From NCBI GenBank assembly GCA_913020705.1, contig CAJWBY010000080.1, forward strand, positions 1 to 19,448: a DNA stretch of 19,448 nt, written 5' to 3'. The notes under the pieces were generated by a model that was not told where the DNA came from, ran no database searches, and saw only the letters and a list, made by a program, of their open reading frames with translations. This DNA is from an uncultured Colwellia sp. (GTDB lineage Bacteria > Pseudomonadota > Gammaproteobacteria > Enterobacterales > Alteromonadaceae). How positions within the stretch are numbered: position 1 is the stretch's first letter; every line of letters starts with the position of its first letter. This document shows positions 10,036-16,815 of this stretch, in pieces. The position numbers were made by a program, and so were the translations under genes.

Positions 10036-12510
10036 ATGAGTAGTGTTATAAGTGATAACTTGCAAAGGTTTGAAAAACAAATACTTAGTTTAATTCCTTA
10101 CGCAAGTAATGATAGATTAGAATACCTCGTAAAAAAGCTGCTTCCTGATGAAAACGCTGGTCGACACCTCGCTGTTAAAAATGAAATTAAAAAACTTGCT
10201 CAACAATCAACTAAATCAATAGATTTACGTAATCTTTTTTCAGATTGCGAAATTTTTGAATACAACAATGTTACTCATTATCTGGATCTAGAAGGGCTCC
10301 AGTTGTTCAATCAAAAGCTTATTGAATATCAAAATTTATATACTATAGGTCTTTACCACGAAGTTTATGAAGACGCTCAGTTAAGAGCTTCATACAAAAA
10401 GAAGGGTGAAATTGAAAGTAGAAAATCAGAATTTACAATTGATAAAACTGAACCTAAACCTTTAGTCAATAAAAATCTAATAGTCGGTGATCTCAAAAAG
10501 CTTAACTCTTCGTGTAAAGTATTTCTTAATCCTATAATGGGTATGACAACTCAAGGGAAAAAAGAAGTTGGCATTTCAGCGGTTATTGAACGAATGAATA
10601 ATCAAAAAGTCGTTATTCAAACCGTAAACGAGTTAAAAAACATTACAGCCGACACTTTATACTTATGGTTGTTTGATCATCATACTGAAGTCGACTTCAC
10701 TGAAGAGCTTGAACTTGGTTTTATTATTATAGATAGACAAAAATCTAAAGTGAATAATAAATTTGAATATCTTTTACAATTTTCAAGTCCATTAACAGAT
10801 CAACAAATGCGGGTTTTATTTGCTCACTATCTAAGGCAAAAAAAACTAGCCATCATAGGCCCAACAGAACGATTTATTGAACCATTATTTGATTCGGTTA
10901 CTTCTAAAGGTTATGAGCAGCTTTACCTCAATAAAACGCATGATATCCCATTACTTTGTTATAAGGCTGATAATATTTGGCACGCAAAAATAGCAATGAA
11001 AACTTCAGGTAACGATGAGTTATGGAATTTTTTTAGTGACGATGAAAAAAAGTTCCATTTACCGGTATTACTTGGGAATAAGGATATACAGAAAGCTTTA
11101 AACGAAAGAAGTACGGTTGATAAATATGCATTTTTACTGAAATCTAGTTTGAAAGGCACGTTTAATTATTCACTTATTTGGTATGACGATCTTATTCATA
11201 ACAGAAGTGTTAAAACTGTTTTTAATAATTATTTCAAAAATAGTTTGTTTAGGGTCGTTAAAATTTCATCGTCGTTTATCAACTCCACTGAAGATGCATA
11301 TGTACCTTCTGCGCTACCATCTCATGTGCATCCTAAAATGGCTGTACTAAACAGGGCAATCCCTAAAGCAGCTTTGGATATGATAAGTGATTGTGATCAT
11401 ATGATCACAGTCTCAGATATCACCAGTTTATATGAAACTATTTATCAACCGGTTAGTGGTAAAATTACTGAGTTAGCAAACTTATTACCCCAACGGTTTC
11501 AACTTAGTGCAGTCGATGATCTTTCTGAAACAGAAATAGTAACCGCTGAAAACGATGACTCAAGAGGAGAAGACCGATTTGTATTACATTTTAATATGGC
11601 AATAACGCGAAGTAATAATGTCGTTACAAATATCATCGGAAAAACTCAAAATGTATCGGTGCAAGGCTTATTAGTTAATCTTGAAAAAGAGACAAAATTT
11701 AAAGCCGGTGAAGAAATCGAAATTGAATTAACCGTTCCTTTTAAAGAGAAAGAACGTACATTAACAAAACAGAAGTATCTTGTATTAGGTTACGACAGTC
11801 ATGGCGCAGTTAGGTTATTAATGAACGCTATTGAAAGTAAACATTTAGCATGCAGAGCAATACGCAAGTATATTTATCAGCACATTGATAGTCTTGATGC
11901 TTGTGGTCAACGAGGTAGTCGGATTTATGGGCTACAAAAAGCCATGAGAAATATATATGCCCATAATCATTTCTCTATCCCTTTTTACTTGAAAGCGACT
12001 AAGCATCAACAATATATTAATGCAGCAAGTTTTAGTGGGAATTCAGCACTTAAACACCTTGTGTATAAAAATGAAAATAGCGAAGAAATTATTCTTAATT
12101 TGTTAAGTAATAAAAAGTTCAGAGATTCATGTTTATCAATTATCGCTGCCCTCGCTTATAAAGATTTAGCGGCTCGAGCTTTTTATATCCTTGTTTTACC
12201 AAAAGATAAAGATGATAGTAAAGAGTACTCCTTCTGGTATCGTGATTTATCAGTATTAAAAAAAGCATCTGAGTTACAAGAATATACCAATAAAGTTTCT
12301 AGTCACGGTAAACCTGCCATATTGAAAGTTGAATTAAAGAAAAGTGATAAAGTTCAAAACATGTATTATCGAGACGAAATAACATACTTAAAGACTTTAG
12401 ATAAAGATTTGGCTGATGATCTTGAAGTTCAATTATACAATACAATTGGTATAGGAGAAGTCACTGATTTAACTGATATCGCCATTAAGATGATCAGTAA
12501 TACTAAGTAA
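10036..12510 (+). CDS. Large PilZ-domain protein, probable c-di-GMP effector
   Basis: This 824-residue protein has no signal peptide or obvious membrane segment, so it is probably cytoplasmic. A PilZ domain lies at about 509-600 with the full c-di-GMP signature: R-x3-R (R510, R514) followed by N-V-S-V-Q-G (539-544), matching the D/N-x-S-x-x-G consensus. The 500 residues before and 220 after it match nothing I can name. The stretch around residues 175-260 (GISAVIERMNNQKVVIQTV onward) might be a degenerate second beta-barrel. A charged linker near 496-512 leads into PilZ. A TGAGGT ribosome site near 10020-10025 lies about 10 nt before ATG 10036. The 193-nt upstream gap suggests its own promoter; TATACT at 10007-10012 is a possible -10 without a good -35. 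Binding of c-di-GMP is inferred from the motif; the output is unknown. Confidence 0.88.
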   Translation: MSSVISDNLQRFEKQILSLIPYASNDRLEYLVKKLLPDENAGRHLAVKNEIKKLAQQSTKSIDLRNLFSDCEIFEYNNVTHYLDLEGLQLFNQKLIEYQNLYTIGLYHEVYEDAQLRASYKKKGEIESRKSEFTIDKTEPKPLVNKNLIVGDLKKLNSSCKVFLNPIMGMTTQGKKEVGISAVIERMNNQKVVIQTVNELKNITADTLYLWLFDHHTEVDFTEELELGFIIIDRQKSKVNNKFEYLLQFSSPLTDQQMRVLFAHYLRQKKLAIIGPTERFIEPLFDSVTSKGYEQLYLNKTHDIPLLCYKADNIWHAKIAMKTSGNDELWNFFSDDEKKFHLPVLLGNKDIQKALNERSTVDKYAFLLKSSLKGTFNYSLIWYDDLIHNRSVKTVFNNYFKNSLFRVVKISSSFINSTEDAYVPSALPSHVHPKMAVLNRAIPKAALDMISDCDHMITVSDITSLYETIYQPVSGKITELANLLPQRFQLSAVDDLSETEIVTAENDDSRGEDRFVLHFNMAITRSNNVVTNIIGKTQNVSVQGLLVNLEKETKFKAGEEIEIELTVPFKEKERTLTKQKYLVLGYDSHGAVRLLMNAIESKHLACRAIRKYIYQHIDSLDACGQRGSRIYGLQKAMRNIYAHNHFSIPFYLKATKHQQYINAASFSGNSALKHLVYKNENSEEIILNLLSNKKFRDSCLSIIAALAYKDLAARAFYILVLPKDKDDSKEYSFWYRDLSVLKKASELQEYTNKVSSHGKPAILKVELKKSDKVQNMYYRDEITYLKTLDKDLADDLEVQLYNTIGIGEVTDLTDIAIKMISNTK

Positions 12511-12688
12511 AGTTATCCAGCTCACAAGAATACCCATTCAATTATTATCATTTAGTACTTCTATAATAAACATTTTCTATGTTATCGCTTTATCGCACCT
12601 ATAAATTCGTGTTTAATAACGTCAATAATATTTGATTATGCTGTGTTCTATGTACACGCATTATTTACACACTAAAGAAGGTCTACAA

Positions 12689-13099
12689 ATGAGTAATATA
12701 GTTAACGGAAGTTGTTTATGTGGCGAAGTCACTTGTAACATTACAGGGCCATTTGAACGTTTTTATCAATGTCATTGTGACAGATGTCAGAAAAAATCAG
12801 GCTCTGCTTTTGCTTCATTAATCTTTACATCGTATGACAAAGTTGAGTGGTTGTCAGGAGAGAAAAGCACTAAACGGTTTGATTTACCAAATGCTGAACG
12901 ATTCAGTAATGCTTTTTGTAGTCAATGTGGTTCTCAAGTTCCTTACATCAGCCGTGATGGTCAGTTCTTAGTAACACCAGCAGGTTTTTTAAATGATGAC
13001 CCTCTAATCGTACCTCAAGCAAATATATTTATCGAAGAAAAAGCTTGTTGGTATGAGGCAGGACAATCAGCAACAAAATTTGAACGTTATCCAGTATAA
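12689..13099 (+). CDS. GFA family zinc-binding protein (CENP-V/GFA domain)
   Basis: This is a 136-residue protein of the glutathione-dependent formaldehyde-activating enzyme (GFA) superfamily. Its cysteine pattern fits the two-zinc fold: C9-x-C11 in GSCLCGEV with C16, C28-x-C30-x2-C33 in CHCDRCQK, and C77-x2-C80 in FCSQCGSQ. Few GFA-like proteins have proven substrates, so formaldehyde chemistry should not be assumed. I start it at ATG 12689, six bases after AGAAGGT (12676-12682), a strong ribosome site. A frame open from TTG 12632 would add 19 residues with no support. A strong terminator follows directly, so this gene ends its transcript. Confidence 0.9.
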   Translation: MSNIVNGSCLCGEVTCNITGPFERFYQCHCDRCQKKSGSAFASLIFTSYDKVEWLSGEKSTKRFDLPNAERFSNAFCSQCGSQVPYISRDGQFLVTPAGFLNDDPLIVPQANIFIEEKACWYEAGQSATKFERYPV

Positions 13100-13104
13100 C
13101 GATT

Positions 13105-13165
13105 AAAGAGTCACCTTGGCTAATGCTACTTTAGCTGTTTTAGTCAAGGTTTGACTCTTTTTTTT
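13105..13165 (+). terminator. Rho-independent terminator after the GFA gene
   Basis: AAAGAGTCA (13105-13113) pairs with TGACTCTTT (13152-13160). The inner parts, CCTTGGCTAA on the left and TTTAGTCAAGG on the right, extend the stem with a small bulge and a mismatch. A T-run continues to 13165. It starts six bases after the GFA stop codon and is the clearest terminator in the window. Confidence 0.9.
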
Positions 13166-13354
13166 AGACTAAATACTTTGATGCGATAAGACATTAACCT
13201 ACGTAAAAGTAAATTTTATGAAGCATAAATTATTAAACAACATATTATCTTGAAAGCTTAAGCTTAACAGGCTGCAAAGTGCTACTATGGCTTATATTAA
13301 ACACTATTAGATTATCAATTAAATGTTAGTTTTACTTTTTCAGACAGAATATAG

Positions 13355-13996
13355 TTGAGTTTAGTCCAATCGATTTATTCAGAAGGCGATAAGACACTGT
13401 TTGAATCGATGTCCAATGATATTATTGAAAAGGGTTATAGTATTCGCCCTTATGCATTGCCCACCGATTTAACCCGTTTGTTATTACAGCATATTATCGA
13501 ACTTCCCACTGAAGAGTTTAAACGTGCAGGCATTGGCAGAACCAAAGATCATCAGGTAAATGATTTTATTCGTACAGATGAAATTAGCTGGATAACGAAT
13601 AACAGCAATGCGAGTTCTGCTTGGTTAAATTGGACAGAAGCGTTACAAGCGTACTTAAATAGACGATTATTTCTTGGTTTATTCTCCTTTGAAAGTCATT
13701 TTGCTCATTATGCTAAAGGTGACTTTTATAAAAAGCATAAGGATGCCTTTAAGGGCGAAGGTAATCGAGTGTTATCGGTAGTGGTTTATCTTAATCAGCA
13801 TTGGTCACCCTCTGATGGCGGAGAATTAGTTATTTATGATAATAAATCACCTGTTTCATCATTGGTTGATAACCGTAAAATAACAGTGAGCCCAACTTTT
13901 GGTACTATAGTCGTTTTTTTAAGTGAAGAGTTTCCTCATGAAGTATTACCAGCTAAGCGAGACCGATACTCTATAGCGGGCTCGTTTAAATACTAG
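13355..13996 (+). CDS. 2OG-Fe(II) oxygenase, prolyl 4-hydroxylase-like
   Basis: This 213-residue protein belongs to the iron- and 2-oxoglutarate-dependent dioxygenases. The iron triad is visible as H128-x-D130 (KKHKDAF) and H195 (EFPHEV), and R204 in RDRYSIAG is placed to bind 2-oxoglutarate. The core also has YLNQHW and GGELVIY. The N-terminal segment GIGR, the LFLGLFSFESHFAHY stretch and the overall length recall the Pseudomonas EF-Tu prolyl hydroxylase PPHD and SM-20-type enzymes (from memory). A protein target such as EF-Tu is therefore a reasonable hypothesis. The first usable start is TTG 13355, directly after an in-frame TAG; ATG 13409 would remove 18 residues. Neither has a good ribosome site. 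The gap from the preceding terminator suggests its own promoter, which I could not place. Confidence 0.88.
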   Translation: MSLVQSIYSEGDKTLFESMSNDIIEKGYSIRPYALPTDLTRLLLQHIIELPTEEFKRAGIGRTKDHQVNDFIRTDEISWITNNSNASSAWLNWTEALQAYLNRRLFLGLFSFESHFAHYAKGDFYKKHKDAFKGEGNRVLSVVVYLNQHWSPSDGGELVIYDNKSPVSSLVDNRKITVSPTFGTIVVFLSEEFPHEVLPAKRDRYSIAGSFKY

Positions 13997-14051
13997 TGTT
14001 GCTAATAATATTGATCCACCCAGTTAATGAATATTTATGAGAGTTTAAAGA

Positions 14052-14525
14052 TTGTCTAAATTGACCCCTAAGATCCATTATATTACTGAATTATACGATA
14101 TAAATGAGAAAATCATACCATTGAAGTCGCTTGCTGAAAGGGAACGAGCCTCTATTTATGGTTTATCAGGTATGGTGTATACACCTTATATAGATGACTA
14201 TATGAAGATGTGTGTAAAGAAAGCCGCGATATTAGTTTGCTTAAAAAAACAGGGAATAATTGAGATTTCTGAAGTAGAGCTAATAAGTGCTGCACTTGAA
14301 GATCTTCATAAACGGGTAAAGAATAATACGGTTGTAGAATATGATGGAAGATTATACCAACGCAGATTTTCACCGTTAAAATTGAGCAAATCTGGTAAAG
14401 TTGTTACTAAGTGGGCCAGATATTGGTTTTTGCAATTGTCTAATGGCAAAATCGATCCTCATTGGGAATCTCAGGTGCGGGAAATTTGGCCTTCTTATTT
14501 TTTAATTAGAACGGTTGATTTGTAA
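14052..14525 (+). CDS. Hypothetical protein, 157 residues, unrecognised
   Basis: I do not recognise this family. The frame is open for 157 residues with protein-like composition and is rich in Lys/Arg. It appears soluble: no signal peptide or membrane segment is seen. The middle (about 50-95) looks helical, with MKMCVKKAAILVCLKKQG then an acidic-basic stretch. The C-terminal half has aromatic motifs KWARYWFLQLSNG and HWESQVREIWPSYFL. The start is probably TTG 14052, about eight bases after GAGAG; a later ATG at 14172 would remove 40 residues. It lies 55 nt after the oxygenase on the same strand, so the two may be co-transcribed. No function is inferred. Confidence 0.6.
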   Translation: MSKLTPKIHYITELYDINEKIIPLKSLAERERASIYGLSGMVYTPYIDDYMKMCVKKAAILVCLKKQGIIEISEVELISAALEDLHKRVKNNTVVEYDGRLYQRRFSPLKLSKSGKVVTKWARYWFLQLSNGKIDPHWESQVREIWPSYFLIRTVDL

Positions 14526-14702
14526 AACAGTACAAATAAGGCATAAATATCTAAATTAGTAGGTGTTAACAAGTTTGTTTGCGTAAACAATAAATTCAGT
14601 TTTATTAGCCTAACAATAAGCTTAAATATTAACAGTAGATCTATTTCATGATTTAAGAATTATTGTGAGGGGCTGAGCTCTGATTTATTTATCTCTATAT
14701 CA

Positions 14703-16046
14703 TTAAAATGCCTTATTCTGCCACTTTCTTTTTCTAAAATATATCGTCATAAAAATAGCTTTAATGAAAAAATCAGCGCCGGTTAAAACGAATAAAGCTG
14801 TAACAGATAAATTAAGTTTAATGAAAATGAACGGTAATATAATACGCACTAAAAGTAATGTTATCAGGGATATGATTAATGGAAATGTCGTTTCACCTGC
14901 TCCTCGTATAGCGCCACCTATTGTAAAATCAGTGGCAATTAAAGGCATAGAAAAAGCAATAATCAATAAAAACTTTGCGGTGTGTCTTTGAACATTTACA
15001 TCACTTGTTAGTAATGCCGCTATTTCATGATTAAACAAATAAAAAATCACACCAAAGAACGACATAAACGCAACACAGAAACGCCAAGCACGCCAACCTT
15101 GTTGGTAGGCTATTTCAGGTTCACCCCGCCCTAGGTATTGCCCAACAATAACCGCACCTGACATAGAAAATGCTAAAGAAGTTATTAGTATTAAAGTCAA
15201 AACATTCAAACCAAGCCCGTATGCCGCTAGAACATCGCTACCATAACTTGCAATGGCGATAGTAAAAATAACAAACCCTACTTGCAGTAATAGCTGCTCT
15301 AAAGCACTCGGCATTCCTATTTTTAAAAGTAAGAGCGTTTTTTTTCTATATTTACTTTCTTCTGGATAGTTAATATTTAAATAATTTTTTCTCCAAAGAT
15401 AGCTATAAAAAACTAATGAAATAGTTGAACCAAATACACCACCGATCACTAGGCCTTCAATACCTAATGCGGGTAAACCTAAGCCGCCCGTACTCAATAT
15501 GTAGCAACCAACACCATTCCCAACGCCACTAATTATTGAAAGTATTAGGGGGTGAAATGCATCACCGCTCGCACGTAATGAGCCAGCCATAATAATATTT
15601 AACGAATATATAGGAGAAAACAAACAGATCCATTTGATTAGTGTAATGGCTAATTTTTGGGTGTTATCTTCCATTTTGAACAGAGCAGTTAGCTCATATG
15701 CGAAAACATAACAAAAAATAGCGAGAAAAATAGAAAGTATAAGACTAAATAATAGGGCGCTTTGAAAGGCTTGTCCTGCACGTTCTTGTTCATTAGCACC
15801 AATATTTCTGGCAATAATGGCGGATACACCAGCAGATAAACCAAACAATGAAGCTTGTAGAAGAAAAAATATTCGTTGGCTAACAGTGACTGCTGCGGTG
15901 GCTTCAGTGCCAAACTGGGTCGATAATAATATTTGTATAAATCCTACTGAAGCTAATAAAAGATTAGCAATAGTTGTTGGCCAAGCCAGTCGCCAAAGGC
16001 TGGGGGGAATTATTGCATTATTTATTTTAGTGCTTTTTAGATTCAA
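14703..16046 (-). CDS. MATE family efflux transporter
   Basis: This 447-residue polytopic inner-membrane protein has about twelve predicted helices in two similar halves, as in MATE cation/drug antiporters. Recognisable segments are SLWRLAWPTTIANLLL at the N-terminus, GTEATAAVTVSQRI, GLSAGVSAIIARNIGA, a mid-protein RASGDAFHPL, and in the second half SALEQLLLQVGF, GQYLGRGEPEIA and GGAIRGAGETTFPL. The paired RASGD/RGAGET elements mark the internal repeat. The substrate cannot be told; drug, Na+ or H+ coupling and NorM- or DinF-like grouping are all open. Its only plausible start is TTG at 16046-16044, since an in-frame stop lies a few codons upstream and no ATG appears near the N-terminus. It converges with the unknown gene ending at 14525; the 177-nt gap shows no clear terminator. 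A possible promoter is TTGACA (16191-16186) with TAGCAT (16167-16162), 18 nt apart. Confidence 0.92.
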   Translation of the reverse strand: MNLKSTKINNAIIPPSLWRLAWPTTIANLLLASVGFIQILLSTQFGTEATAAVTVSQRIFFLLQASLFGLSAGVSAIIARNIGANEQERAGQAFQSALLFSLILSIFLAIFCYVFAYELTALFKMEDNTQKLAITLIKWICLFSPIYSLNIIMAGSLRASGDAFHPLILSIISGVGNGVGCYILSTGGLGLPALGIEGLVIGGVFGSTISLVFYSYLWRKNYLNINYPEESKYRKKTLLLLKIGMPSALEQLLLQVGFVIFTIAIASYGSDVLAAYGLGLNVLTLILITSLAFSMSGAVIVGQYLGRGEPEIAYQQGWRAWRFCVAFMSFFGVIFYLFNHEIAALLTSDVNVQRHTAKFLLIIAFSMPLIATDFTIGGAIRGAGETTFPLIISLITLLLVRIILPFIFIKLNLSVTALFVLTGADFFIKAIFMTIYFRKRKWQNKAF

Positions 16047-16392
16047 AATTAAGCCAGTTGTTGATGATTAATCCAGAAAAAATGCCATTTGTATCTTGGC
16101 CTATGTGTAGATGATAATTATAGAGATCAAAAATACAAAGTCCTACTTTATTATTTATACGATGCTAATGAACTAAACTTGAGGCTGTCAAACTATAACA
16201 TTGAACTATTCTGAATAGAAATAAATGACAAAGCATTGATTATCTGAATGTTATGCTAGGAAATGTAATTTTGTTATATCTATTGAACGAAGATATTTTA
16301 ATAAGTATGGAAGTGGTAGTTATTCTGATATTTATATTTATATTTATATTTGATTTGGAAGGGGGGGGATGCGTTTTATATTAAAGTGAAGT
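16047..16392. other. 346-nt gap between the MATE gene start and the tRNA
   Basis: I find no credible coding frame here. It should contain the MATE promoter on the minus strand: TTGACA/TAGCAT at 16191-16162, or the TATAAT complementary to 16117-16122, which has no good -35. It also holds the hexanucleotide repeat and G8 run listed separately. No hairpin terminator for the minus-strand tRNA is evident. Confidence 0.5.
16328..16368. repeat. (ATATTT)x4 microsatellite followed by a G8 tract
   Basis: Four perfect tandem copies of ATATTT occupy 16328-16351. After a nine-base spacer, eight consecutive G residues occupy 16361-16368. Both are slippage-prone simple repeats. They lie 25 nt beyond the 3' end of the tRNA gene and far from any coding start, so phase variation of a protein is unlikely. 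Confidence 0.85.
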
Positions 16393-16469
<77 letters not shown>

Positions 16470-16475
16470 TCCGAA

Positions 16476-16497
16476 TTTCCTAATAACTTCTAGGAAA
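16476..16497. repeat. Perfect 7-bp inverted repeat just upstream of the tRNA gene
   Basis: TTTCCTA (16476-16482) and TAGGAAA (16491-16497) flank an 8-nt spacer. The repeat begins 6 nt from the tRNA 5' end, so it overlaps the tRNA leader or promoter on the minus strand. It could fold in the leader RNA or bind a regulator. Chance is also possible in AT-rich DNA. Confidence 0.45.
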
Positions 16498-16779
16498 GCC
16501 AATAACTGTTTTAATTCTTGTTATTACGAACTGTTTTCAAAAACATATGCCCTTGAAAGCGAGGCGTATATTAAGGATAGTTACTTCACATTGCAAGGCG
16601 TTTTTTTAACTATTTAACATCTAATTAAAAGTAGTGTTGAATTGCACTAATTATAGACTAAAAGCCGTTTTTATGAGCGAGAAAGCCATAAGATATAAGT
16701 TTATAATTATTTTGGAATAAATTTTCCTGAATATCTCGCTTTTCTCAGTGTATCTATATAAGTAGCAGGCGTCTTTGTT

Positions 16780-16785
16780 TATAAT
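16780..16785 (+). promoter_or_regulatory. Putative -10 box for rlmKL
   Basis: TATAAT at 16780-16785 is a perfect -10 hexamer lying 30 nt before the rlmKL ATG, followed by a GC-richer CGCGGG. No -35 match is found about 17 nt upstream, so the promoter call is tentative. Confidence 0.4.
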
Positions 16786-16815
16786 CGCGGGCATAAATCG
16801 GTCTGGAAAATTCTT

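Larger units (their letters stand above)
16470..16815. other. 346-nt divergent gap between tRNA-fMet and rlmKL
   Basis: No credible protein frame is seen. The left part must hold the tRNA promoter (minus strand), though I could not pick a confident -35/-10 pair. The right part holds a consensus -10 for rlmKL. A distant pair, AGCGAGA (16676-16682) and TCTCGCT (16734-16740), is complementary but separated by 51 nt and probably fortuitous. Confidence 0.5.

Noticed and set aside
11392..11409. CRP binding site at TGTGATCATATGATCACA
   Set aside because: The half-sites fit but the spacer is 8 nt, not 6, and it lies mid-gene; kept only as a palindrome of note.
12632..12688. 19-residue N-terminal extension of the GFA protein from TTG
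   Set aside because: ATG 12689 has a strong AGAAGGT site six bases upstream, and the conserved domain begins just after it.
13254..13265. AAGCTTAAGCTT palindrome as an operator
   Set aside because: It is a 12-bp palindrome made of a doubled AAGCTT with no spacing typical of a known regulator; too likely by chance in AT-rich DNA.
14575..14590. TTGTTT-GCGT-AAACAA hairpin as a terminator for the unknown gene
   Set aside because: The stem is only 6 AT-rich pairs and no T-tract follows, so it would be a very weak terminator.
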